Shown here: one piece after another, positions 25,966 to 36,062 of the stretch | Layout: the number at the start of each line of letters is the position of its first letter | Numbering within the stretch: the first letter of the stretch is position 1 | Assembly (NCBI GenBank): GCA_902806595.1 | Contig: CADCXC010000035.1 | Location: 2,170,001 to 2,234,000 of the forward strand | Direction: 5' to 3' | Source of the DNA: Pyrenopolyporus hunteri | Lineage: Eukaryota; Ascomycota; Sordariomycetes; Xylariales; Hypoxylaceae | DNA: 64,000 bases | Position numbers and translations under genes: made by a program | Notes under the pieces: model-generated | What the model was told of the DNA's origin: nothing | Seen by the model: the letters and a program-made list of their open reading frames with translations, nothing else | Databases searched by the model: none

Positions 25966-26949
25966 GGGAAATGAGCAAGTAAAACGAAGCAGCAACCAGC
26001 AGGCGGGGTAAGAGTATATACGGGGATCAGGCTGGAATATTTGGATGCGAAGCGTAGACAGATTTCTTAATAAACACGGAGTATGATTCGTATAGGGCCT
26101 CAGCCGTAGTTGGTATGGCGATGAAAACTAGACCCCCAAACCAGCGGTCAAATCGACACGGCAATAGTAGCAGGTAGGACAATTCGCCAAATTCGTGTGC
26201 CGTTGTATTGCATGTAGGTGTATAAACGGGGTTTATCTACGTGTACCTAGGCAGGGACCTGGGACGCATAGTAAATGCGAAAATGATGTAATGTGTTAGT
26301 ACCGGCACATACAAAACGAAGGTTGTCGTGATATAGGTTAGGTACAACTAGGTATATATGTAGTACAGACTGTTGAAGGAAAGCACCTAAAGCCGACGGG
26401 TCCGCCAGAAAGTCGAGGGAAAAAAGGGGGGCCGTCAGCCCTATAACTCTTCGGGTCGTCAAAGGTGAGAACCTAAACCTGGCGCACCCCGACTGCCCGA
26501 GAAGCGTAATGCCCGAAAAGGAAGTCCCGCTAATCCAATCTCGGACCACAAATATCCAGCCTTCGGGGATATCCGATTGGCCCCAAGGTACCAGTAGGCA
26601 TGACATCATAGCCGGCACCACGACTTGGGTAGGCCTCTTACCCCACATCTTCTAGCATCATCTCTGGGGAGCTACCCCTCACTCGTCTAAAAGAAAACAT
26701 CCGACTCATTCAATGTTGAGATCATCGACACTTAACTACCTACCTACCCTAGGTACCCAGGTTTGTAAACCTTGAGGAATTATGTGCTAATATCCAACCG
26801 AAGTAGCGTATACCTTGCCAAGGGAAGATAGGATAGGCATACCCAATATTCATATAGCTCTACATCTAAGCTATACCCCAGGTAATTTACTCGCAGTGAC
26901 ATTTCGTAGCATCTACTTCTTACTTAGGTAGCCAGCCCCCTTTATACAC
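25966..26949. other. Intergenic region upstream of the dienelactone hydrolase gene
   Basis: No supported gene. A 133-codon minus-strand frame at 26247-26648 has no family resemblance and overlaps the likely promoter. An ACCTACCTACC..CTAGGTACC cluster lies at 26735-26765, about 190 bp before the first start codon. Confidence 0.55.
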
Positions 26950-28272
26950 ATGTCGCTCTCTCGACACTTACCCGGATCCCGAAGAGTAGCTGTAGCTGTT
27001 TCGAACCTCGTATCTCCGCCGCCGGTTATTTCTCAAGCTTATCTGCAACCCTCCATCCCCAATCCCAATCCCAATCCCAATCCCATTTCCAACTCTCCAA
27101 CCCCTCCAGTTTCCCAACCGCTCGCACACGCCAGAAACTTTTCTTCGCAACCACGAAATCACGACCTCTCCAAACAATCGACCCCTAAGCAAACGTGCAA
27201 GATGTCGACCATGCCAGCCCAGCACGGCCACTCCGAGGCCTGCTGCAACATCCCACCCGTGGTCTCCAAGGGCTACACCGCGAAGGGCACCTACGAAGAG
27301 CTCGGCGGGTACAAGTCTTGTAAGTCGTAACCACCTACCTACTTACCTATCTACTCATCCACCCTTATTACGCCTTCTATCTTCCCCCTTCTTAGCTACC
27401 TACCTACGCATTATTATCATCATCACCACGCAAAGGAACCCACCAACTAACCACACCATCTTCCCCGGCCCCCGCAGACGTCACCGGGCCCGCGGACGCG
27501 ACGAAGGGGATCATCACCATCTTCGACATCTTCGGGTTCTACCCGCAGACGCTGCAGGGGGCGGACATCCTCGCGACGTCGGACCACTCGCAAGCGTACC
27601 GGGTCTTCATCCCGGACTGGTTCAACGGCGAGCCCTGCCCGATCGACTGGTTCCCGCCCGACACGCCCGAGAAGCAGAAGAACCTCGGCGCCTTCTTCCA
27701 GAAGAACTCCCCCCAGAGCGTCGCCGCCAAGGTCCCCGCCTATCTCAAGGCCGTCCAGGACAAGTACCCCGGGATTAAGAGCTGGGCCATTCTAGGGGTA
27801 AGAACCTTCTTCTTTCTCCTTTTTGTTTTCCTTTCCTTTCCTTCTTTTCTCTCCCCCCCAAATATTTCACGCCCCCTATATTGCTCGATCCATATACAAC
27901 TTCCCACACGCCACGACTAACATACACTTCCCCACCTTACAGTTCTGCTGGGGCGGCAAAGTCGTCTCCCTCGTGACCTCGCAGCCGGACGTAGCGTTCA
28001 AAGCGGGCGTAGAATGCCACCCGGCGATGGTCGACCCGGCCGACGCCGCGGGCATCAAGGTGCCCCTGGCCCTCCTAGCGTCCAAGGACGAGTCGGCCGA
28101 GGACGTCAAGAAGTTCGAGCAGAACCTGAAGGGCGAGAAGTACGTCGAGACGTTCGGCGACCAGATCCACGGCTGGATGGCGGCGCGGTCGGACCTCGAG
28201 AACGAGCGCGTGAGGGCCGAGTACGTCCGCGGCTACGAGACCGTGCTGAAGTTCTTGTCGAAGCACGTGTGA
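26950..28272 (+). CDS. Dienelactone hydrolase family protein
   Basis: Alpha/beta-hydrolase of the dienelactone hydrolase family. Predicted exons are 26950-27319, 27478-27797 and 27943-28272, giving 339 aa from the first ATG, or 255 aa from ATG 27202, which matches the usual family size. The joins restore GGYKSYVTGPADATKG and WAILGFCWGGKVVS. The catalytic triad is visible as Cys-232 (GFCWGG), Asp-279 (LASKDE) and His-306 (DQIHGW) in the long form. The extra 84 residues are basic, Ser/Pro-rich, lack acidic residues at the start and contain a PNPNPNPN tract from a CCCAAT repeat; they may be a mitochondrial presequence or simply 5' leader. The second ATG has A at -3, the first has C. The natural substrate is unknown. 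Confidence 0.9.
27059..27086. repeat. (CCCAAT)n hexanucleotide repeat inside exon 1
   Basis: Four to five CCCAAT units encode the PNPNPNPNP tract of the optional N-terminal extension of the dienelactone hydrolase. In-frame length change would alter only this extension. Confidence 0.85.
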
Positions 28273-28778
28273 AGTTGGGGGGTATGGTACGATGTGGATG
28301 GTTATCTACCTAGGTAAAAAGGGCATAATGAAGAAAAATTTTACAACGAAGATACGCATGAATTACTCTCAAATTCAAGTGTAATGACGATAGGACGGAC
28401 ACCCTTCCCCCCTTTTGAGAGTAGATATGGACTTGGCCGTATAAAAACGAATTATCCCAAGCACAGTATATAGACCAGGGTCATGTCGATATTCAGCTCT
28501 CGATTTTCATCGTTCTAATAGAACGGATTATCTAGCTATTTTTAATCGTAAAGTCATTTGCAATGTTATAATACATCCTTTGCGATGCTACCCTCTGGGC
28601 TAACGCCCATATACGCGATAGTGCTACGAGGGATTCGAAGCTCGCGATGCTCGAAAGTTAAGAGCAAATTAGTCTCCTCTTACGCATTGGCCATTCCAGC
28701 TTCGATAAGAGCATTTCTCTGTCCCCCCTTGTCTTGACGGGGTTTTCCTTCTTGAACTCCTTCCTCCGTAGCGTCTGA
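28273..28778. other. Convergent intergenic region
   Basis: About 500 bp hold the 3' ends of the dienelactone hydrolase (plus) and RGG-protein (minus) genes. It is A+T-rich and I see no further gene. Confidence 0.6.
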
Positions 28779-30239
28779 CTACTTTTCCACTTCTACGGCT
28801 GAACCCGATTCTGCTTCGAGTCCCTTCTTGTCCTCTTCCGGCACAGTCGTCGCCGCGTCCGGCTTCATACTGGCGTCCGCGTCTGCACTCTCCTTCTGAG
28901 TATCTGTATCTGGTCTCTTCTCTCCCTTCGTCTCACCCTCGCTTCCACCGGCAGTCCGAGTGACATTCTTGTAGTTGGGCCGAGGCAGCCTCTGAATGGC
29001 GGGAGGAGCGGGTGCCTCCTCCTCTCCGAGCTTCTCAAATTTGACGACGGCCCATTCCTTGCTAAGCGCCAGGTTCCACGCGGAGGCATCGCGAGTCCTG
29101 GTAGGAATCGGGTTGCCGTAGCGGTCGCGACGCTCCCACTTCTGTAGTTGCATGCGCACCAGTTCGGCCGAGTTGGGGGCTAGCAAATTGATACGGCCAA
29201 TTTTATACCAGCCGATGAATACAAATTGCGTGTGGCTTCGTCCAGGGCTATATTGACGGCATTCCTCGAAGGCGGCAATGGGGCGATGAGTGGATGGGAC
29301 ATAGTCAATAGGTTTGACGCTAGGGAATGAAGGAATTTGATGCTCTTGTAGCTTGACCCACCGCTGTTTCTGTTCCTCTTCGAGACGCTGCTGCTCTTCG
29401 GGTGGCAGGTTACGGACGTCGGAGTACTTCATGTGGCTAGTAGAGCCAGACGGTGCCTCTGCGGTAGTTACTTCGTCATTCTCGCCGGCGACCCGGGGAG
29501 CAACAGCTTCGATACTCTCCTTGTCGGCAACAGATAAGGAACCAATTTCTTTCGTAAGTGGATCAGCGTTGCTATCCTCGGTAGTAGATTGAGACACTCC
29601 TTCTTCGTGGTTGGATTTGGTGTCGGCAGTATCAGTAAGGGCCTGAGTGTCCGCGCCATGACTTGGCTCAGGGGTCTGCCAGTCACCATGTTCTGCTTTC
29701 TTCGCGCGGTAGTCGGGCAGCAAGGCAAGCCTGGACTTGGCGAAAACGATATGATCGTCGGCCCAACGGGGGTTAGCTTGGTAGAAGAGCAGCATATAAG
29801 AGAGTTCATCCGGACGAGCCTCGGAGTCGTGGAAGGTACTCGAGCCAGCGTTTGTGTAATCTATGCCCTCTCGTTCACCCCAGTAGTGGTATTCGATCTC
29901 TCGTAGGGTGAAGAGGTCCGCATCTTCAGGTTGCTCCTGTTGCTGGCCGTTGTTGCGAGCCCGGAAGAACTGATTGTTGTAGTTACCTCTGTCGCGATCA
30001 CGATTACGGCCTCGGCCACCGGCGCGACCGGGACCCGCCCAGTCTCCACGACCCCCGCGGAATCCTCGACCGTTCATGTTGCCCTGACCATCTGTATTAT
30101 TATTTGTATCATTGAAACGCCGACCAGAACGTGGACTGCCAGGGGGAAGATCGTTGAGATCTGATTTGCTAGAAGTTGCGCCAGTCGCCTGCCCCTGGCC
30201 GCGACGAAAAGGAGGAACGTAGCTTCCGGGCGTCGACAT
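28779..30239 (-). CDS. RGG-rich protein of unknown function, possibly RNA-binding
   Basis: Single-exon frame of 486 aa beginning MSTPGSYVPPFRRGQG. The frame is open further upstream, but only to a GTG, so the ATG at 30239 is the start. Residues ~57-85 form an Arg/Gly-rich tract with RGG and RG repeats, usual in RNA-binding proteins. A conserved-looking block follows, beginning LFTLREIEYHYWGEREGIDY (residues ~105-180). After an acidic, Ser/Thr-rich linker comes a second ordered block with QIPSFPSVKPIDYVPSTHRP, FVFIGWYKIGRINLLAPNS and WNLALSKEWAVVKFEKLGEE (~295-420). The tail is Glu/Lys-rich. No RRM, KH or helicase motif is visible. I do not recognise the family by name; an RNA-related role is inference from the RGG tract only. 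Confidence 0.85.
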   Translation of the reverse strand: MSTPGSYVPPFRRGQGQATGATSSKSDLNDLPPGSPRSGRRFNDTNNNTDGQGNMNGRGFRGGRGDWAGPGRAGGRGRNRDRDRGNYNNQFFRARNNGQQQEQPEDADLFTLREIEYHYWGEREGIDYTNAGSSTFHDSEARPDELSYMLLFYQANPRWADDHIVFAKSRLALLPDYRAKKAEHGDWQTPEPSHGADTQALTDTADTKSNHEEGVSQSTTEDSNADPLTKEIGSLSVADKESIEAVAPRVAGENDEVTTAEAPSGSTSHMKYSDVRNLPPEEQQRLEEEQKQRWVKLQEHQIPSFPSVKPIDYVPSTHRPIAAFEECRQYSPGRSHTQFVFIGWYKIGRINLLAPNSAELVRMQLQKWERRDRYGNPIPTRTRDASAWNLALSKEWAVVKFEKLGEEEAPAPPAIQRLPRPNYKNVTRTAGGSEGETKGEKRPDTDTQKESADADASMKPDAATTVPEEDKKGLEAESGSAVEVEK

Positions 30240-30792
30240 GATTAATGACGTATGCCAGAGTTCTACCTGGAGGTGAGAGGAAGGGGGAACCACGAAGGTT
30301 AGTACCTAGGTAGGTAGTTATGTGTAATCGGAGAGGTTTAAGTTTATATGAGACTGAAACTTGAGCTGTGGGTGAGAAGTAAACGGCAGTAGCGATGTCG
30401 CAACTGCAATGGTTGTGATGTGGTTTCTCAGATTATTGCAGCTACAGTGGCGGGGTCAATTTGTTCTTCCCTTATGTGAACTGCAAACGTCCACTTCAGT
30501 GTTGTACAATACAGTACCTTGACCTTGGGGCTGGAACATTACCTACATGTAGATCCATTAATGCACGTAACTTCACACGAGGGAGGTGCACCTTTGCCGG
30601 CAGTCTTTTGCTTCGTCCTTTGTTTTACATTCGTGGTAGATATCTGTATGTAGTCATATCTCTATTTGCCCTTCCTGGGGTTCTTCACAACGCCCGTGTC
30701 TCCCCTAGTCATTTCGAGCTGTAGCATTTCAACACAGTACTTCCGGGCTGTTATTACACTGGAATGAGACCCATATGAATCATCTCCTTAGG

Positions 30793-30840
30793 TGGTAGCA
30801 GGCACCTAACCCTAATCCTAGATAACCTGTGCTACCACCC
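30793..30840. repeat. Hairpin: inverted GGTGGTAGCA / TGCTACCACC
   Basis: A 10-base perfect inverted repeat with a loop of ~28 bases containing CCTAACCCTAATCC, followed by a further AGGTGGTACC. It lies 80 bp to the left of the MITE-like element, is non-coding, and its function is unknown. Confidence 0.7.
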
Positions 30841-30923
30841 TGTCAGGTGGTACCTAGGGGGTACTTACAGTAAGTAGGTGGTACTCATCCACTCCTTGTC
30901 AAAAGTCAAACGCTTCCTAGGTA

Positions 30924-31247
30924 CGGATGTAGCTTTCAAAAGTTTTGTCTATAGCAGAAAACCCTGCCAGCTGGCACATAGTTTTGCCAGTGTAGCGTCG
31001 GTTGGCGAGTTCTTAAAAAAAAAAAAAAATGCCGGAGCCATTATCCGACGCTACACTTCCAAGGATGCATGTCAACTAAGTTTTAGTGGATATACGCTGA
31101 GTTATAGCGGATATTACCTAAAATTCAGCGCATATAATATAGGGGCCGTCGTCTCAAAAAGCGACAACTGGTACACACCTGTAAAAACAAATGTAACGAC
31201 TGGTTGATATTTCTTATTCTGGACATAACTTTTGAAAGCTACATCCG
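30924..31247. mobile_element. MITE-like non-autonomous DNA transposon, TA-flanked, 324 bp
   Basis: The ends are near-perfect inverted repeats. The left end begins CGGATGTAGCTTTCAAAAGT, and the reverse complement of the right end is the same for 21 bases, then continues with only two mismatches to about 27 bases. Both ends are directly flanked by TA (30922-30923 and 31248-31249), the target duplication typical of Tc1/mariner elements. There is no transposase frame inside. An internal 13-base perfect inverted repeat (30989-31001 and 31045-31057) encloses a poly-A tract, and a further imperfect pair (ACGCTGAGTT / AATTCAGCGC) lies at ~31093-31125. Small size, TIRs, TA flanks and absence of coding capacity fit a MITE. 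The superfamily is inference. Confidence 0.82.
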
Positions 31248-32387
31248 TAGTCTACAACTCAGACTGCTGATAACTGCCTTTCTGTATCACTGAACTGGGC
31301 AAGCATTCCCTTAAGAAAACACACTTAACCCATATATTCCTATTCGGCCCAAGTATCGCCAGCTAAGCCGCGTAATCAAACAAAGCCCCATATTCAATCA
31401 TAATATCAATGCTGGTCTATCATCCAATGGTTAATACATGAATTCCATGGATTCAAGCCAGCTTACGAAGGTATTACACTTATTAAAGTAGGTACCTACC
31501 TACCTGCCTGGAGTTCGTTTCCATGCTCTAGATTAAGACATTTTCTTAAAGAAAATTTCAACAACTTCGTTCGACCGACTATTCTATTGAACATATTACT
31601 TACCTAGGTACCTACCTATTCTCTCTAATATATTCGGCGACTAACAGTTGGAAGCATCATTACCATGAATACTTAATGTGAAGTCAAGGGTTGAGTTATC
31701 CCTCCCCTTCCACTCCACCCGAATATACCTATACTAGCACTAGCTCTGCATCCTTACGCCCACCGGGCACTACGCATTCCATTAAGTACGATCCTAAATT
31801 AAGAAAACTGGCGGTATAATTAGGTACCCAGGTAAGTACCTATTTTTTCTTGAACTTAAGCACTTTTGAACATTGATAATTTTACATAGACCGGCTACTC
31901 TTTACGGCGGTTTTAGAGGTTATATTCACCTTCTATTGGTTTCTCTCTCATCCTCAATTATCCTCCATTGATGTACAGCCTCAAGGGTGTTCGGACTAAA
32001 GACATGAGGCTCCAAGTCTACCTTAGCCAAGTCAGCCCTCGAGAGATTTTCAACACAACATTAGGCCGAGGTACATGTATGTAGTTGTGCGAAACTAGAC
32101 GTGTGCTACTAACATTCCCCATTGCCCCAACTCAACAATCCTACAATCATCTTGCACACTAAGTTCACCCCTAACAACTGTTTAGGGCTACCTATCGTTG
32201 AGATAGCATCCTTGCATTCGGATACCAACTTCAGAATGTTGGTGCTGTCCGGTCGCCTGTGTTATCTACATGCTCCCGCATCGCTCGGAAGGTCAAACCG
32301 ATCTCCCTGAACACATCGTCTCCGGTCATCGGCATGCGATGCCTCGAACCAGACTAACTTCTTCGTGTTTGGGCCGCGACGGGAAAC

Positions 32388-32418
32388 CGCGCAGGTTCGA
32401 ATCCTGCAGCTCTTACCA
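32388..32418 (+). other. tRNA T-arm-like sequence (possible tRNA relic)
   Basis: GCAGG-TTCGAAT-CCTGC forms a perfect T-arm with the conserved GTTCGAATC, followed by AGCTCTTACC, which would suit an acceptor 3' strand. I could not find the matching 5' acceptor strand (AAGAGCT) or a convincing D-arm upstream, so this is at most a degraded or partial tRNA. Confidence 0.25.
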
Positions 32419-34051
32419 AAAAGAGTGTAAGGTGATGATTGGAAGAAGCTAGCTAAGAAGTTCACTGGGTGTATGTGTTTTATTGACCCATAGGGTCGGT
32501 GGTTATGCGCGTGTATCTGCGACAGACTCGAGTAATAGTAATCAAGGTAGCTCGCAGCAGTAGTAGCAGCGATATGAGGGTATAAGAAAATATCCAGTAC
32601 TGGTTCGGAAGACTAGAATTGCAGAGTCGACTTGAGCAGGCCGTTCAAAGGCTTGCCCGAGAATATGACAATCAGCGAGCAATGTCGGATGCCTCAGGAG
32701 CGAATTGCGGACGGCTGCATCTTCGGGGTGACAACCTTCAACTTAATCAATTTTGGTAACCCGTGCAACAACAGGGCCCTTCCTTGCCATAAGGCTGAAC
32801 TCATGATAGGCAGTTATCTGAGCTTTCGGAATGTGTTTGGGGAGGAGGGGTACGACCAGAATGTCGCTCGCCCTCATTCCCCGCCTTCGCTTTACAAGGA
32901 AACGTCATAGTATGAGGTGAATGTTGAGGTTGGTTGAAAGTGGATGTTGAGGGTTGTCATTCATCACAACTTAATGGATGCTGAGATTGAGGTAGGATAA
33001 CCCTGGAAAGATATACTGCGTAGTTAGCAAGGCACGCCAAGATATTACACCCAGAAGCTTGATAAGAATTCCGGATCTTGGCCACTGTAATCCTCCTAAG
33101 CATTCTTTATTTTGCGAGTTGAAGTTGCCCACAGAAGTAAATCGCCCATACCTTGCTGTCTACGCATGGCATTTGGGCACGACACTAGCCGGCTTGAAGG
33201 TACAATATACGTAGATGACCAATGGCGGAAAAGCCGCTCTTGGGCTCATCTTAACTTTGTGCGGACTGAGAAGTAAAAGAAGCTCACCTAAGATGATTGT
33301 TATCGGAGTAAAAACCTTGGCCTTGTGTGGTTGTTTATATATAGGAAGGGAAGTGCAAGCGGTTATATTGTGAAGCTATCGAATGTCGAGTGCTCCACCG
33401 TATGAGTAGAATGAGTTGATGGTATTGGTAGAGATGAATATCAATGGTAAAGCAGAAGAGTAAAGATTGTAATTTGAAGATCGTATAATAGGAAAAAGAG
33501 AGGAAGAAGGGGAAGAAAAAATTTTGGTGGGAAAGGAATATTTAATAGGAGAGTTGTGGAATAATCATGTCGCATAATAAAGATGAAAGTTTGGGACGTC
33601 GACGTCGCCTAGCAGTAGGGCTGGTTACTCGAACTCTCGATGCGTAGGTACCTAGGTATGCTTAGGGAAGGAAGACCTACCTGAGACACTCCAGAACCTA
33701 ATCATTAGGTACCGTATGGTACCTGTATGTCATTTATAGGTAGGTGCCCGCCTAAATTAGCCCCTACGACTCTATGCGAGGTATCTCTCAATGTCGTATA
33801 AAGTTATAGCTAAGGTACACCTTGGAAGAGGGCTTTAATGAGAAGCATTTCTCTCCAGGCTATGAGTTCATACCTAGGTATTGTCTATAATACCTTGGTT
33901 ACTTTTCGGGAACCTCTTACTATATTGAGGCGGTACACCGAGGCCTTAATCACCTAGTGTTCAAGGGTACAGGTAACTAACCGCGTGGTTAGCGATAATA
34001 TACATCACAACATAGATATCTTACTCAACCCCATATAAACTCCAAACCTCT

Positions 34052-34083
34052 TATGTAGGTACCTACCTAGGTAGGTAGGTAAG
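34052..34083. repeat. AGGT/ACCT palindromic repeat abutting the ATP12 stop codon
   Basis: GTAGGTACCTACCTAGG is followed by AGGTAGGTAAG and then directly by the TTA that is the reverse complement of the ATP12 stop codon. The repeat therefore begins within the 3' untranslated region, immediately after the coding end. Confidence 0.8.
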
Positions 34084-35262
34084 TTACCTCGCCCCCGTAC
34101 CACTCACAAGCAACACCACGCTCCCCAGCTGGCGGCGCAGATCCTCCTTCTCCACATCATGCGTATCCTCGACCTCTCCCCAGCGCCCCGTCTGCCAATC
34201 GACCTCGATACTCGCCAACCTCGCCGCCTCCTCGACGCCGAACCTCTTCTCCCCCGGCGCCGCGCTCGCGCCCGCGCCGACCGGGCCCTCGCTCCACTCG
34301 ACGAGCAGCCTGACGGCGCCCAGGAGGCCCTTGCCCGCGAGCGCGGCGCGCTCCAGCGCCGCCAGCTCCCAGGCGCCCAGGCCCGCGACCCAGCCCCGGA
34401 CGATCTGGCGCGTGGGCTCCGGGTGGCTGCGGGGCAGGATGCTCTCGCCGTCGAGCACGGGCTCGATGCGCACGCCCGGCCACACGCGGCTCGTCAGGAA
34501 GCCCACGACCTCCTCCGCCGCGCGCCGCTGCACGTCGCGCAGCGAGTCCGCCCCGGGGGCCGGCGCGTCCTCCGCCCGCGGCGGCGGCGCCCAGCATAGC
34601 AGCGAGTCCGTGTCCAGGTACCGCATCAGCATCCGGGCGATGCCCGCGCGTAGGGACTCCTCGCCGCTGCCCGATCGCGGCTTGTTATCGTCGTCTGCGA
34701 TGTCTAGCGCCCGGCATACCAGGCTCGTCAATGGGATCAGGTGTTGCCGCGTGGCCTGCTGCGCCGAGACTAGCATGTCCCACTCGATAGCTAGGGCGCT
34801 GGCCAGCAAGGGTTTGCTGAGGGGTAGGCGGATGATTTCCTTGGTATTGGGTCTCCGGAGCGGGCGCGTGTCTAGATGTACCTCCCAAGCCCCGTCCACC
34901 TCGCGCACATGAACGTCCTTCCAGAACCGCTTGCGCAACGCACTATCCCTGGCTTTCTTTGAAGAGGAGGTGGAGGAGGATTTCGGTGCCGATTCGGATT
35001 GTCGGATCGCTTGCGCTTTTTCGAGGAGCTCGGCTTGCTTCCGCCGCCGCTCTAATCGCGAGTTGGCGCTGTCGGCCGCGGGTTGGGGAGGCTCGGGCGG
35101 AGGCCCGGTGCCGTGAATTGGCGAGACGGTTGCGGGTGTGGCGGGCGTGGTGTGGATTTGTCGTTGGCGGGCTGTTATGGGAAGGGTCGCTGGGGTCGGA
35201 TGCGTGTATCGGATTTGTTGGCGAATTGCCGATCGCAATGCTATTCGTGTTGGAGGTTTCAT
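34084..35262 (-). CDS. atp12: ATP12-family chaperone, mitochondrial F1-ATPase assembly factor
   Basis: Single-exon frame of 392 aa. ATP12 binds free F1-alpha subunit in the mitochondrial matrix and allows assembly of the alpha3beta3 hexamer. The first ~45 residues are Arg/Thr-rich and lack acidic residues (MKPPTRIALRSAIRQQIRYT), a typical presequence, followed by a charged linker. The family core starts at RKRFWKDVHVRE and includes WEVHLDTRPLRRPN, LALAIEWDML-type sequence (SALAIEWDML), QQATRQHLIPLTSL and the C-terminal WVAGLGAWELAALERAALAGKG segment with LLVEWSEGPV. The C-terminal half, about 34195-34620, is markedly more G+C-rich than the rest, and large antisense frames there are a by-product. 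Length and motifs look complete. Confidence 0.94.
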   Translation of the reverse strand: MKPPTRIALRSAIRQQIRYTHPTPATLPITARQRQIHTTPATPATVSPIHGTGPPPEPPQPAADSANSRLERRRKQAELLEKAQAIRQSESAPKSSSTSSSKKARDSALRKRFWKDVHVREVDGAWEVHLDTRPLRRPNTKEIIRLPLSKPLLASALAIEWDMLVSAQQATRQHLIPLTSLVCRALDIADDDNKPRSGSGEESLRAGIARMLMRYLDTDSLLCWAPPPRAEDAPAPGADSLRDVQRRAAEEVVGFLTSRVWPGVRIEPVLDGESILPRSHPEPTRQIVRGWVAGLGAWELAALERAALAGKGLLGAVRLLVEWSEGPVGAGASAAPGEKRFGVEEAARLASIEVDWQTGRWGEVEDTHDVEKEDLRRQLGSVVLLVSGTGAR

Positions 35263-36062
35263 CGTCGGGGTATGTATCTCGATACCTTTCAGCTAGGATC
35301 TTGCTGGGGGAATGGGCGGATAGATGGGTTTGAGGTTGAGGTTGACTCTGAACAGTGGAATATTGGCTGTATAAATTTAAGTTTGGCTCGCTTATCGATT
35401 ATGCAATACCTAAAGCATCTTGGAGGGGTTATACGGGCCAATCATAGCCTAAGCGCCGAAAGTCCCAGGGTCTACCCACTAAAGTGTCATGGCTATCCTT
35501 AGCGTACGTACTTGGGTTTATAGATACAGCATTGATATTAACGACGACTCGAACCAGGCGAAGGCAGTCAAAGCGCAAATCCAAACTCGCAAAAAACGAC
35601 GGGGAGATACTACTATCCAAATTCACGTTTTTGCCTTTCTTTTTTCTCTTTCTCTTCGATTGATATGCTATTCCTTTCTATCGCTAAATTCCCTAGATAC
35701 CCGTACTGATCGGTCAACAAATTCCAACAAAACAAAGCTCCGACTGTCTTGGGAGCAAGAGACTGACGCAAGAAACGGACGGGTAAACATATACAAACGC
35801 ACATTTATCTAAAGTACCAGGTAATAGAGTTGCCCCGCGTAATATTCTTTCTTTTGGTGTTCCCGTTTTCCTCCTCTTTTCGCCTTACGCGGTAAAGCCT
35901 TCCTTATATTTTCCCTGGCATTAATAGTATACAATAAACTCCGTCGGGATAGACGGCCCCCTTCACCTCGAACTCGCTATTAGGTATGGACGAATTTTAA
36001 TTCTGTTACCTTATAAAACTCTGCTTCGATAATACATATGAGCGTTGGTACAGTGTGAACTG
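35263..36062. other. Intergenic region between ATP12 and EFR3 genes
   Basis: It holds the ATP12 promoter (right of its start) and the EFR3 3' region; both genes are on the minus strand. There are T-rich tracts at ~35635-35660. Short frames up to ~139 codons show no homology that I recognise. Confidence 0.55.

Larger units (their letters stand above)
30240..34083. other. Gene-free stretch containing a MITE-like element
   Basis: No supported coding gene. Besides the inverted-repeat element at 30924-31247 there is a hairpin-forming repeat near 30793-30840 and AGGT/ACCT clusters at ~30298-30320, ~31487-31510, ~31597-31620, ~33640-33750 and ~34052-34083. A tRNA T-arm-like sequence lies at ~32388-32418. 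The two ends should contain the RGG-gene promoter and the ATP12 3' region. Confidence 0.55.

Noticed and set aside
30806..30822. Telomere-like CCTAACCCTAATCC, also TTAGGGGTTAGGG near 41847
   Set aside because: Only one to two units each, surrounded by ordinary intergenic sequence; too short to be an interstitial telomere.
34157..34912. Antisense and alternate frames over ATP12
   Set aside because: Same GC-driven artefact; low-complexity products without a family match.
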